DNA of 64,000 nucleotides. Origin: VXPQ01 sp965116435 (GTDB lineage: Bacteria > Bacteroidota > Rhodothermia > Rhodothermales > VXPQ01). Below are positions 8,751 to 16,687 of the stretch, one piece after another. Both the position numbers and the translations under genes were made by a program. How positions within the stretch are numbered: position 1 is the stretch's first letter; each line of letters starts with the position of its first letter. The DNA is taken from the NCBI GenBank assembly GCA_965116435.1, contig OZ220686.1:2914001-2978000 (forward strand), read 5' to 3'. The notes below the pieces were generated by a model. It saw only the letters and a list, made by a program, of their open reading frames with translations, did not search any database and had not been told where the DNA came from.

Positions 8751-9041
8751 ATGGCCAAGAAAAAAGCCGGTCCGTTTTTTGTCGAAGTGTTATCTCCCGA
8801 AAAAATGCGCTCGGAAATATCCGGCGGCGCACGGTCGGGCCGTACGTCCAAGTACGATTCCATCGGGCGCGCGGTGGCGCGCTTGACCGGAGACGATGTG
8901 ACCAAGGTCAAACTGGACAAGAAAGACATTCAGCCTTTGCGCCAGTATCTTCGGAAGAAATTCGAGACCAAATATCTGCTCAAAACGGCGTCCACCGGCA
9001 AAGGCGACACGTTTACCGGATTCATTTTTCTGGCTTCCTGA
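8751..9041 (+). CDS. Small basic protein of unknown function, paralogue of next gene
   Basis: This 96-residue Lys/Arg-rich protein starts MAKKKAGPFF. I do not recognise the family. Its second half aligns with the next gene: both have a V-x-x-(V/I) strand, then D-x-x-x-LR-x-YL, a Tyr plus K-x-AS turn, and a final hydrophobic strand (GFIFLAS here, RVYVSLIA there). The high positive charge and small size could suit nucleic-acid binding, but that is inference. No membrane segment or signal peptide is visible. It is 40 bases upstream of its paralogue, probably in one transcript. Confidence 0.7.
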   Translation: MAKKKAGPFFVEVLSPEKMRSEISGGARSGRTSKYDSIGRAVARLTGDDVTKVKLDKKDIQPLRQYLRKKFETKYLLKTASTGKGDTFTGFIFLAS

Positions 9042-9081
9042 GCATTCTGACCATTCTGAACACCCTGACCATCCATTTCTT

Positions 9082-9420
9082 ATGGCATTCTACACGACCA
9101 CCATTTACAAGGACGAGGCCGAAGCGCTTTTAGCCAAGCTTCGCGCCAAAACGCCGCCTGCTTCCGGGCGCGTTTCCAGGTTTACGCCGTTGATGAAACA
9201 TATCGACGCTCTGGAAGGCGAACAGGTTTTGCGCATTGAGCCGTGCTCTCCCACGGACGTGACGAACCTGCGTTCGTATCTTGAGCGTCATGCGGAAAGG
9301 CCGGGCCGATATTTCAAGATTGCTTCGCGCAAGACGGCCAATCCCAAGGTCTTCCGTGTGTATGTGTCCCTGATCGCCACGAAGCCGGCTCGCCGGAAGC
9401 GCAAGAAGGCGAGCGCGTAG
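9082..9420 (+). CDS. Small basic protein of unknown function, tandem paralogue
   Basis: This 112-residue protein has a strongly basic tail, ARRKRKKASA. It shares with the preceding gene the pattern LxxL-G-x-x-V-x-x-I, then D-x-x-x-LRSYLERH and YFKIASRK. The likeness is clear by eye although identity is modest, so the two probably arose by tandem duplication. No known family was recognised. The last ten residues resemble the disordered basic tails of nucleoid or ribosome-associated proteins, which is only a hint. Confidence 0.7.
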   Translation: MAFYTTTIYKDEAEALLAKLRAKTPPASGRVSRFTPLMKHIDALEGEQVLRIEPCSPTDVTNLRSYLERHAERPGRYFKIASRKTANPKVFRVYVSLIATKPARRKRKKASA

Positions 9421-9548
9421 TTTTCCGCACGTAGTTTTTCGCAGGGCCTTTGCGCAAGCGAAGGTTTTTTGTGCGCCTGTGCGGGATACTGTGGAGATAT
9501 ATTCCGGGAAAGACTGCGGGACGCTATGCGCCCTGTGGTTTGCGTCTG

Positions 9549-10553
9549 CTATGCGCTTGCCGCACTGGACAGGCCCGCGTTGTTCTTTAGCGCCTTGATC
9601 CAGGCCGGCAAAATTTCGTACAGATCGCCTGCGATGCCGTAGGTGGCGTGCCGAAAAACAGGGGCGTCGGGGTCTTTGTTCACGGCGATGACGGTGCGGC
9701 TGCCCGCCATCCCCGCCACATGTTGCAGGGCGCCTGAAATGCCCACCGCAATGTATGCGTCCGGCGACACGGTTTTGCCGGTTTGCCCGATCAGCGAGGA
9801 GGCGGGGAAAAGTCCGGCTTCGATAGCCCCGCGCGATGCGCCGACGGCGGCCCCAAGCAGCGCCGCAAGTTCTTCGATCAGGCGCTTGCCCTGTTCATCC
9901 CGTACCCCGCGGCCCGCGGCCACCACAACGGCGGCTTCCGACAAATCGACGCCCCCGGAAGTGGCCGACACGACCTTGTGGATCGTTTTGCCGCACCGTT
10001 TCTCGTCAAAGGAAAAGGGAACGTCCTGGATGCGCAGGGGCGTGCGGGCCGGATGTTCCGAGGGGGCGTACGAACCCCCGCGCAGCGAGACCAGCACAGG
10101 GGCGCCTTCCGCCCGCACATGGGCCATGAATCCGGCTGTGAAGACGGGGCGCGTCGCTTCCACGCCGCCCTCGCACACGTCGAAGCGGGATACGTCCGGG
10201 AGGGCGGGCGCCGCCATGCGCACGGCCAGCGCGCCGAGGATTTCCCGCACGGTTTCCCCGGAGGGAAGCACGAGTACGTCGGGGGCGGCGTGTTCGGCGA
10301 TGCGGACCAGCGCGGCGGTCAGCGGGGCGCCCTGCGGAATTTCGCCTTGCGGCGCAAACAGCGGGTTGGTTACGACGAACGCCTCGTCTGCTCCGTAGCG
10401 GGCCAATGCCTCCAGACAGGCATGGGGGGCGTCGGATGCGACGGCGGCGGCCACGCTTGCGCCGGCGATTTCCCGGCACCGGGAGAGGGCTTCGAGGGAC
10501 GGGCGCGTAATGCGTTCGCCCCGGGTTTCGACAAAAACAAGCAAGCGCGCCAT
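9549..10553 (-). CDS. etfA: Electron transfer flavoprotein alpha subunit
   Basis: This 334-residue EtfA binds FAD and passes electrons from acyl-CoA dehydrogenases to the quinone pool via ETF dehydrogenase. The C-terminal FAD domain shows SSLIGQTGKTVSPDAYIAVG, then GISGALQHVAGMAGS and AVNKDPDAPVF, all diagnostic. The N-terminal half is the Rossmann-like ETF domain. It follows etfB with one base between, so the pair is translationally coupled. An acyl-CoA dehydrogenase that could use it is at 18531. Confidence 0.95.
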   Translation of the reverse strand: MARLLVFVETRGERITRPSLEALSRCREIAGASVAAAVASDAPHACLEALARYGADEAFVVTNPLFAPQGEIPQGAPLTAALVRIAEHAAPDVLVLPSGETVREILGALAVRMAAPALPDVSRFDVCEGGVEATRPVFTAGFMAHVRAEGAPVLVSLRGGSYAPSEHPARTPLRIQDVPFSFDEKRCGKTIHKVVSATSGGVDLSEAAVVVAAGRGVRDEQGKRLIEELAALLGAAVGASRGAIEAGLFPASSLIGQTGKTVSPDAYIAVGISGALQHVAGMAGSRTVIAVNKDPDAPVFRHATYGIAGDLYEILPAWIKALKNNAGLSSAASA

Positions 10554-10554
10554 G

Positions 10555-11328
10555 TTATGCTGCGGGCGAACCGCCTTTGACGAAGGGCGTCAGGACATCC
10601 AGCGCTTCCTCCCATGTTTCGTCCAGCATGCGGACCGGCGGGCGGACCGGCATGGCTTCGTAGCGCTGCACAGACATCGCAGGCAATCCGGCGGGCGTGT
10701 CCACGGTTTTGACCTGGATCGGTTTCTTTCGCGCCGCCATGACGCCGCGTATCGTTGGAATGCGCGGATCGCACATATTGTTGGAGCAGGATATGACGCA
10801 AGGCGTTTCCATCCGCGTAATTTCCTGATGCGCATCCGCTTGGCGCGTGACCAGCAGGCGGTTTGCGGCGGGTCCGTCGGGGTCCGGGGCCAGCGCAATG
10901 GCGTTGCCGATGAAGGGCAAGCCCAGCAATTCGGCGAGCATGGCGGGCGTTACGCCGGCGTCTGTGTCCTGCGCCTGCTTGCCGCACAGGATTGCGTCGA
11001 ATGTTTCCGTGCGTACATGATTCGCAAGAATCTGCGCACAGGCCTGTCCGACCGGAGGTTTCTCGCCCTCCCGGACGTGCAGGTGTACGCCCGCAGTCGC
11101 GCCCATGGCCAGCGTCTTGCGCAGCGCTTCCCGGGCTTCAGGCGGGCCTGCCAGCAGCGCATGCACTTCTCCGCCGTATCGTTCGGTAAAGGCGATGGCG
11201 CCTTCCGCCGCCGAGGCGTCGAACGCATTCAGCGCCATGCGTCCCGCACTCGCATCTATCCGACCGTCCTTGATGCGCAACGGCGACGTCGCGTCCGGCA
11301 CATGTTTTATGCAAACAATAAACTTCAT
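10555..11328 (-). CDS. etfB: Electron transfer flavoprotein beta subunit
   Basis: This 257-residue EtfB pairs with EtfA and holds the AMP or second nucleotide. The start MKFIVCIKHVPDAT and the later ILCGKQAQDTDAGVTPAMLA and IPTIRGVMAARKKPI are classic EtfB signatures. It is the first gene of the etfBA pair. The start at 11328 is preceded by AT-rich DNA (ATTATAGTATAAC around 11385-11397), which may be a promoter for one of the two divergent directions. Confidence 0.95.
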   Translation of the reverse strand: MKFIVCIKHVPDATSPLRIKDGRIDASAGRMALNAFDASAAEGAIAFTERYGGEVHALLAGPPEAREALRKTLAMGATAGVHLHVREGEKPPVGQACAQILANHVRTETFDAILCGKQAQDTDAGVTPAMLAELLGLPFIGNAIALAPDPDGPAANRLLVTRQADAHQEITRMETPCVISCSNNMCDPRIPTIRGVMAARKKPIQVKTVDTPAGLPAMSVQRYEAMPVRPPVRMLDETWEEALDVLTPFVKGGSPAA

Positions 11329-11430
11329 ATCTGCTATCTTCTGTGGAACGAAACTATGAACGATGCGAATCCCTTCGTGTTCGTATTATAGTATAACGCT
11401 GATCATGTAGCCCCCGACGCTGCCCAATCT

Positions 11431-11952
11431 ATGAAGATCGTTCGTTTTTTTCTTGCACTCGCCTTCCTGACGGTTGCCGCGCAGGGTGCGGTTTCTCCCG
11501 TTCGCGCACAGAACGAGGCGCCGAATACTCCTTCTCAATTCGGGGTTAGCCTCAATACCCTGTACAGCACCGAGCATGGCGTAGGCGTGGGGTTTCGGGG
11601 GCGTGGGGCCATTCCCGTCAATGCGGACATTTCCACGGCGCTGGAACTCGGACTCACCGGGTTTGTGTTCGATGGGTGGAAAGGCGCCGATTACCTTTTT
11701 GATCCGCAGATTTCGCTTATCATTACGCCGCCCCCTGCCCGGAGGCGCGCCGCCTACTTCTTTTTCGGGATGGGGGCCTACCTGCCGCTTGCAGGCAGCA
11801 AGGACCTGAGCGGTCCCACCATGCATATCGGGATTGGGCGGGCGCACGGGTTTGGGGAATCCGCCATGTTCTATGAAATCAGTCCCGCGCTCATCATCGG
11901 CAGCGATCGGCTGGGTTTTTTGTTGCCTCTTCGGATTGGCCTCATCTTCTGA
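11431..11952 (+). CDS. Secreted small protein, probable outer-membrane beta-strand protein
   Basis: This 173-residue protein has a clear signal peptide, with cleavage likely after SPVRAQ near residue 28. The remainder alternates hydrophobic and polar residues (FGVSLNTLYSTEHGVGVGF, ISTALELGLTGFVFDG) and ends in a hydrophobic strand finishing with Phe (LPLRIGLIF), as small outer-membrane barrels do. No specific family was recognised. Its TGA is directly followed by the GTG start of hemW, so the two are probably cotranscribed. Confidence 0.65.
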   Translation: MKIVRFFLALAFLTVAAQGAVSPVRAQNEAPNTPSQFGVSLNTLYSTEHGVGVGFRGRGAIPVNADISTALELGLTGFVFDGWKGADYLFDPQISLIITPPPARRRAAYFFFGMGAYLPLAGSKDLSGPTMHIGIGRAHGFGESAMFYEISPALIIGSDRLGFLLPLRIGLIF

Positions 11953-13296
11953 GTGGCGTCGCTGTACTTTCATATTCCTTTTTGTACGCAACGCTGTATC
12001 TACTGCGATTTCTATTTTACGACCACGCGGTCGTCCCGGACGCCGTTTCTGAAGGCCATGCATGCCGAGCTGGCGCATTATGCGGCGGAATATGGTCCGT
12101 GCGAACCTGTTGAAACCATATATTTCGGAGGCGGGACGCCGTCGCTGCTGTCTGCCGCCGCCCTCGGGGATGTGCTGAATGCGGTCCATCGCGCTTTCCC
12201 GACCGCCGACGTGCGCGAAACGACGCTGGAGATGAACCCGGAGGAGGCGGATCCCGACTACCTGCGGGCGCTTCGCTCGCTCGGGTTCGACCGGTTGAGC
12301 ATTGGGGTGCAATCGTTTTACGAGGCGGACCTGACGTTTCTGAACCGGAGCCATACCCCGGAACAGGCCGTGCAGGCGATAGAGCGGGCGCGGAAGGCGG
12401 GGTTCGATAACATGTCCGTCGATCTTATTTTTGGGATTCCCGATCAGCCGGATGAATACTGGTGCGCCAATGTGCAGAAACTGTCCCGGCTGGGCGTGCC
12501 GCATCTCTCGACGTACGGACTGACCATAGAGGAGCGTACGCCGCTTCGGAAGATGGTGATGCAGGGGCGCGTCACGCCTGCCCCGGACGAGGAGTATGCG
12601 GATCGTTTCCTGTTTGCGATGGATTTTCTGCGGGGGGAGGGGTACGAACACTACGAAATATCGAGTTTTGCGTTGCCGGGCAGGCGATCCCGTCACAACG
12701 AGGCCTACTGGCGGCACGCCAATTATCTCGGATTCGGCCCTTCGGCCCATTCGTTCTGGTGGGACAGGTCGGGGAGGAAGCGAGAGGGGGCGGACGGGTC
12801 GGACAGGAAGCGAGAGGGGGTGGCTGGGTCGGATGGGGCGCGAGAGGGGATGGTCGGGTCGGGTGGGGAGCGAGAGGGGGTGGATGGATCGGGGAGGAAG
12901 CGAGAGGATGGGAACGGCGTGGCGCACAATGGGCATGGCCTAACGGATGCGGTGCGTACACCTGCTTCCGGCGCCCGGCGCTGGCGCAACGAAGCCAACC
13001 TGCGCAAATACGAAGCGCTGACGGGGCAGTCCGTGCTTCCCGTGGAGGAGGTAGACGTTCTGTCCTTCGAAATGCTGGCGGACGAGTATGTTTTTTTGCG
13101 GCTTCGCACGTCGGAGGGGCTGGATGTACAGCGCCTGAAACGCGCGTACGGCCGGGATATCTTGTTCGACAAGACCGATGTACTTGCTTCGTTTGAGCAC
13201 GCCGGGTATATCGAGTGGGTCGGAAATGGCTGCGTCCGCCTCACAGATGCCGGAAAAATGGTGTGCGACGGCGTGGTGAAGGGGTTGGTGGGGTAG
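11953..13296 (+). CDS. hemW: Radical SAM heme chaperone HemW with low-complexity insertion
   Basis: This is a 447-residue radical SAM protein of the HemW/HemN-like family. The [4Fe-4S] motif is FCTQRCIYCDFY near residue 10, followed by YFGGGTPSLL and SIGVQSF. HemW is now viewed as a heme-trafficking protein rather than a coproporphyrinogen oxidase. The start is GTG at 11953, immediately after the upstream stop. Between GPSAHSFWW and RRWRNEANLRKY lies an extra segment of about 75 residues. Of this, residues 273-322 are five exact-length decapeptide repeats; normal homologues have only a few residues there. The frame is kept, so the protein is probably functional. Confidence 0.9.
   Translation: MASLYFHIPFCTQRCIYCDFYFTTTRSSRTPFLKAMHAELAHYAAEYGPCEPVETIYFGGGTPSLLSAAALGDVLNAVHRAFPTADVRETTLEMNPEEADPDYLRALRSLGFDRLSIGVQSFYEADLTFLNRSHTPEQAVQAIERARKAGFDNMSVDLIFGIPDQPDEYWCANVQKLSRLGVPHLSTYGLTIEERTPLRKMVMQGRVTPAPDEEYADRFLFAMDFLRGEGYEHYEISSFALPGRRSRHNEAYWRHANYLGFGPSAHSFWWDRSGRKREGADGSDRKREGVAGSDGAREGMVGSGGEREGVDGSGRKREDGNGVAHNGHGLTDAVRTPASGARRWRNEANLRKYEALTGQSVLPVEEVDVLSFEMLADEYVFLRLRTSEGLDVQRLKRAYGRDILFDKTDVLASFEHAGYIEWVGNGCVRLTDAGKMVCDGVVKGLVG
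12769..12918. repeat. Intragenic minisatellite, 5 x 30 bp, in hemW
   Basis: Five consecutive 30-base units start at 12769, 12799, 12829, 12859 and 12889. Each begins with TCGG and contains GCGAGAGG. Each encodes one decapeptide of the form S-G/D-x-x-R-E-G/D-x-x-G, for example SGRKREGADG and SDRKREGVAG. Units 1 and 5 are most alike in their first 19 bases. Because the unit is a multiple of three, copy-number change keeps the hemW frame open. Confidence 0.95.
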
Positions 13297-13361
13297 GGGG
13301 CTGGGGGAAGTTGGCGGAAAATCGCGGAGGCGCTTGCCGAGGACTTGCTTGTCCGGGGCAG

Positions 13362-13517
13362 GTGCGGACAAGCCTTTCGGGGAACACGGTCGCCCGCGTG
13401 TTGTTTTGCAATCATAACGGCGAAATGATCTTGCTTCACGGCTTTATCAAGAAATCCCGGAAGACGTCGAAATCCGATCTTGATCTGGCGACCAAGAGAA
13501 TGAGAGGCTTGAAATGA
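13362..13517 (+). pseudogene. C-terminal remnant of a RelE/HigB-type (Gp49-like) toxin
   Basis: The frame encodes RTSLSGNTVARVLFC, then GEMILLHGFIKKSRKT and DLATKRMRGLK. This is the C-terminal half of the phage-derived Gp49/HigB toxin family, which usually ends in LLHGF-KK-x-x-K-T-P. The N-terminal half with the first strands and helices is absent; upstream DNA is the 3' end and downstream flank of hemW. A GTG at 13362 could start a 51-residue peptide, but it would probably not be active. The stop overlaps the antitoxin start by 4 bases (ATGA). Confidence 0.65.
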
Positions 13518-13807
13518 CCCGCGAGATAGAGCAAGGCTACCCTGGACAATACTTTGACGATTATCTCAAGGAACAGGGCGCCTATGAGGCAACTACCGAA
13601 CAGGCGGTAAAGCGCGTGCTGGCCTTCCAGCTTGCCGAGACGATGAAGCAACAAGGCGTTTCCAGGGAGGAAATGGCGCGTCGCCTGCGTGCGAGCCGGT
13701 CGCAACTCGACTGTTTGCTTGATTCCGGGCAGGATGCCGTGACGGTGGACGTACTGGCCCGTGCGGCCAAAGCGGTTGGCAGGGAACTTCGGTTCGAACT
13801 TGTTTGA
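13514..13807 (+). CDS. HigA/XRE-type antitoxin
   Basis: This 97-residue protein matches the antitoxin family paired with Gp49-like toxins. The N-terminus contains FDDYLKEQGAYE, the middle TEQAVKRVLAFQLAETMKQQ, and the helix-turn-helix MARRLRASRSQLDCLLD is at about residues 54-70, followed by AAKAVGRELRFEL. It is complete. Its start overlaps the end of the truncated toxin, the usual toxin-antitoxin order of the HigBA type. It likely represses its own promoter, which would lie upstream of the broken toxin. Confidence 0.85.
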   Translation: MTREIEQGYPGQYFDDYLKEQGAYEATTEQAVKRVLAFQLAETMKQQGVSREEMARRLRASRSQLDCLLDSGQDAVTVDVLARAAKAVGRELRFELV

Positions 13808-14316
13808 TGGAGATGTTTGGGCGTATTCGGGGCATTTGGCCTGACTTGACGCATAGTTCGGTTCGTCCTGTCGCCGAACAGGTGCAGGAGTTGCTTGCGG
13901 CGTTGTCGCTCAACAAGTCGCAGCTTGCCCGGATTCTGCATGTGACTCGCCCCACGATATACGAGTGGTTGCAGGGGAATCGGCCTAACTATACCAATGC
14001 GAAGCGACTGAACGCCTTGCTTGGCGTTCTTGATCGCGCTTCGGTATCCAGTTCGCATCCGCTCAATGCGCGATTCGTTCGGCATCCCTTGGAATTGGGC
14101 CTGCCGCCTCTTGTTGAGCTGCTGGGCGCGGAGCAGGTGGATGTGAATCGGCTCGTTCAGGTCATGAAGCAGGCGAAGCGGTTTGGCGATATGGCTTCTG
14201 AGCGAAGGACGAGCCGGGAAGATCGTCTGCGCCGCCTTGGCTTTGAGGAACCCGATCGGATGCAGCGGAAAGAGCAGCTTGCAAGGAACGTGGCGCTCAT
14301 GGATTGGCCGAAGTAG
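13807..14316 (+). CDS. Helix-turn-helix protein of unknown role
   Basis: This is a 169-residue protein; its ATG shares one base with the stop of the antitoxin (TGATG). Residues about 20-55 form an HTH (LNKSQLARILHVTRPTIYEW), similar to XRE/Cro-type domains, with LNALLGVLDRAS after it. The C-terminal half is charged (ERRTSREDRLRRLGFEEP) and not recognised. It ends 5 bases before the next gene, so the pair looks like an operon in which this is the regulator or antitoxin-like member. Confidence 0.75.
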   Translation: MEMFGRIRGIWPDLTHSSVRPVAEQVQELLAALSLNKSQLARILHVTRPTIYEWLQGNRPNYTNAKRLNALLGVLDRASVSSSHPLNARFVRHPLELGLPPLVELLGAEQVDVNRLVQVMKQAKRFGDMASERRTSREDRLRRLGFEEPDRMQRKEQLARNVALMDWPK

Positions 14317-14321
14317 GTGTT

Positions 14322-15158
14322 ATGTATGAGGCGTTCGATAGCGGGGCGATTGCGGATCGCGGATGGCGCCAAGGGGCGATTCTGGGAGATGAATTGGCAG
14401 GCTTCGCCATGGGATATGCTCCTGAATCGATGGATATGAGCGATACGGACATGCTTATCCTGACGAGCCACGATTGCGACATCGTCAACCCCAGCATTGA
14501 GAAAGAACCCTTCGTCGAAGTCCTGAAAGGCAATATTGCTATTGGCGAGCAAGCGAATAAGCAATATTTGTCTGGCAGAAGTCCGCGGATCCTCCAGTTT
14601 ATAATTCCAAGGCGCGGAAAAAAAGTTTTATTGTCATTTGTTGCCTATAATCGCTGGACGGTTCCTTGAAGCCTTCTGGTGAGAGATTCGCCTGAGGAAT
14701 GCTTGCCCGATAAAGAGCGTAGGCTTATCGCAGAGTGGCTTGCCAAGCGGTACATTCGCACGGCATTCCCCACAGCGTTTGATCGGCGCTGGCGTTCAAG
14801 GTCGAAGGATTGGCGAAAACTGCTGAGAAAGTATAGCGAATGGTTACAAGGGGTGTATCTCCGCTTGAACACATTGCAGGAGTATCCGCCAGGAACTCCA
14901 TACAGATGCCATTTTATTCTTGCGGTTCCATACTCGAAGCGCGCCAATGCGGAGTGGTCCCAAAAGCGTTCAGAGTTGGAGGGAGTGATTGAAAAATTTT
15001 GGAAGCAGTTCACAGATATTCAACTTGACGGCGTTGATGTGCTGTGCACTGACGAGATTACGCTTGCAGACATTGAACCGTATCAACGATTCGATGCCGA
15101 CTGGGTGAGCTTTGAGGACGAAACCGTTGCTCCGTCCATTACAACAGATATGGCGTAG
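14322..15158 (+). pseudogene. Unknown gene interrupted by one in-frame TGA
   Basis: The frame begins MYEAFDSGAIADRGWRQGAI at 14322, contains LILTSHDCDIVNPS followed by EKEPFVEVLKG, and meets TGA at 14667-14669. Reading continues in the same frame with SLLVRDSPEE and then AKRYIRTAFPTAFDRRW to a stop at 15158. The two parts together make about 278 residues. Continuity in one frame argues for a single gene with a nonsense change (a C-to-T change of CGA or similar) rather than two genes. No selenocysteine signal is apparent. The family was not recognised. GC is lower than in the surrounding core genes, which fits acquired DNA. Confidence 0.6.
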
Positions 15159-15579
15159 AAGCGTGGGCACATTCGTTTTTCATGGTTTTTGGGTTTTTAG
15201 GGCTTGGCGAGTTTTCCGTATAAGTACCTTCGTAAACCACGCGGCCATCCCGCCAAAACACGGCGTACTGGTCTAATTTGCGCTTGCGCTCCAAGGCCTC
15301 GGCCACCGCTTGCCGCAGGCATTCAAGTCCTTGCTGCGCGAAATCATCGTCATTCAGGTCCGGCTGGTCCGGCTTGCCGCTCGTTTCCAGATGCTCTGGA
15401 TATTCCTCCTGCTCCGGTTGTTCCGGGGCGTCGGGGCCTTCGTAAACCACGCGGCCATCCCGCCAGAATACGGCATACTGGCCTAACTTGCGCTTGCGCT
15501 CCAATGCCTCGGCAACCGCTTGCCGCAGGCATTCAAGTCCTTGCTGCGCGAAATCATCGTCATCCAGGAAAACCGTCAC
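15139..15579 (-). CDS. Small acidic protein with internal duplication
   Basis: This 146-residue protein starts with GTG at 15579 and is preceded by GGCAAAGAGA. It consists of two nearly identical modules, each DDDFAQQGLECLRQAVAEAL followed by a short basic stretch and QYAVFWRDGRVVYEG. An acidic Pro/Glu linker separates them. Single-module proteins of this type look like the small antitoxin-like ORFs found beside toxin genes, but I cannot name the family and no toxin partner is adjacent. It overlaps the 3' end of the interrupted gene by 20 bases on the opposite strand. Confidence 0.65.
   Translation of the reverse strand: MTVFLDDDDFAQQGLECLRQAVAEALERKRKLGQYAVFWRDGRVVYEGPDAPEQPEQEEYPEHLETSGKPDQPDLNDDDFAQQGLECLRQAVAEALERKRKLDQYAVFWRDGRVVYEGTYTENSPSPKNPKTMKNECAHASTPYLL
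15227..15563. repeat. Direct repeat, 2 x 127 bp, 210 bp apart
   Basis: Bases 15227-15353 and 15437-15563 are almost identical (about ten differences over 127 bases). Both begin CCTTCGTAAACCACGCGGCC and end in GAAATCATCGTCAT. They encode the two modules of the protein at 15139-15579. The differences are mostly silent or conservative, which suggests recent duplication or continuing exchange. Confidence 0.93.
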
Positions 15580-15750
15580 GTCTCTTTGCCTCCAGAGTTT
15601 GCAGGATTGCCGGTTCCGTCACCTTTCGATGCCCACCGTTTTGCGTGAAGACTAATATTGCCTTATAATTCCATTTGCAACGTCTCCGGGTAGTCCACAG
15701 GTTCCGTCCGGGCCGAATTACCCCGAAAAACCATCGAATAACCCGGCGCC

Positions 15751-16455
15751 ATGCTGACGATCCGACACGCCATTCCCCGCGACGACGTACTTCTTGGCGT
15801 GCTTCGCGCCGAGCGCATTGCAATGGCCCGGTATCCGGACGATTTCGACCTGCGGCTGGAGCAGGCGGTCGCCGAGCGATCCGGTCCGCTTGGTGAGATC
15901 GAAGAGGCCCGCCGCGCCGCCGCCCGCGATATGCTGCGGTGCGGGTTCTACAAACCCACAGGCCGGGGAAAGCCCGCTTCCGAATATCTGCTGCGGGCCG
16001 CCGCGCAACCGGATTACCGGTTCCCCCGAATCAATGCTCCGGTGGATATATGCAACTATTTCAGCCTCCGGCATGTCGTGCCCATATCCTTGTGGGACCT
16101 GGATCGGGCGGCTTCGGATAGGTACGTTTTCCGGCTTGGGCAGGAGGGAGAGGGGTTTGCGTTCAATGCTTCCGGGCAGCGCATCGATGTGCAAGACCTG
16201 GTCTGCGGTTGCCGTATTTCCGGCGACGATTCCCTCGGAGAACCCATCGTCAACCCGGTTCGGGACAGCATGGCCACGAAAACCACCCCCGAAACGGTTC
16301 GTGTCGTCGCGTGCGTATATGCGCCGGCAAGGGCCTTTTCTACGGAGGCGTTGCAGGCTCTGTGTGAAGCCTTCACGGCGTTGCTGTCGGCCTGCGGAAC
16401 GGATACGGAAACGGGCTGGGCCATCGGGCGTCCGGGCGCTGTCGTCGAAGCGTAG
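15751..16455 (+). CDS. B3/B4 tRNA-binding-domain protein (PheT B3/4-like)
   Basis: This 234-residue protein resembles the free-standing B3/B4 domain of phenylalanyl-tRNA synthetase beta (PF03483). The segment INAPVDICNYFSLRHVVPIS followed by WDLDRA near residues 90-120 is the signature. Later SLGEPIVNPVRDS and VVACVYAPARAFSTEALQAL also fit. Free-standing versions may edit or bind tRNA, but this is not established for this subgroup. It lies in the accessory island and has no operon partner on its strand. Confidence 0.75.
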   Translation: MLTIRHAIPRDDVLLGVLRAERIAMARYPDDFDLRLEQAVAERSGPLGEIEEARRAAARDMLRCGFYKPTGRGKPASEYLLRAAAQPDYRFPRINAPVDICNYFSLRHVVPISLWDLDRAASDRYVFRLGQEGEGFAFNASGQRIDVQDLVCGCRISGDDSLGEPIVNPVRDSMATKTTPETVRVVACVYAPARAFSTEALQALCEAFTALLSACGTDTETGWAIGRPGAVVEA

Positions 16456-16472
16456 GAGCGGTTCGCGGGGTT

Positions 16473-16545
16473 TGGCTGCGGCGCCGTTTTCGGGGGAATG
16501 CGGGACGGATTGCAACGACGGTCTGCGGTGGATCGAGCGAAGCGG
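16473..16545. repeat. Dispersed repeat copy 1 (PGEC element), shortest
   Basis: The sequence GGCTGCGGCGCCG followed by CGGGGGAATGCGGGACGGAT and GCAACGACGGTCTGCGGTGG also occurs at 17104 and 17574. In one frame it encodes SGECGTDCNDGLRWIERSG. This copy lies directly after the B3/B4 gene and stops after the CGAAGCGG boundary, lacking the second half present in copies 2 and 3. Confidence 0.85.
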
Positions 16546-16687
16546 CAGCATAATCTTTCCCGGCATGGCGTTTGCTTACCTGTTCAGGCAAACCCGGCCA
16601 TAGTCCTTTCCCGGTGCATCCTGGATACGGGCCTTTTTGTTGCCGTGCTTTTTCCGATCATTGCATGAACAGGAATCCCGGACGCAC

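Noticed and set aside
11386..12936. Minus-strand Pro/Arg-rich open frame across hemW
   Set aside because: It is antisense to hemW with its radical SAM motif; the Pro-rich repeats are the reverse reading of the minisatellite.
14667..14669. TGA as a selenocysteine or programmed read-through codon
   Set aside because: No hairpin resembling a bacterial selenocysteine insertion element was seen just downstream, and the residue position shows no redox motif. A nonsense change or sequence error is simpler.
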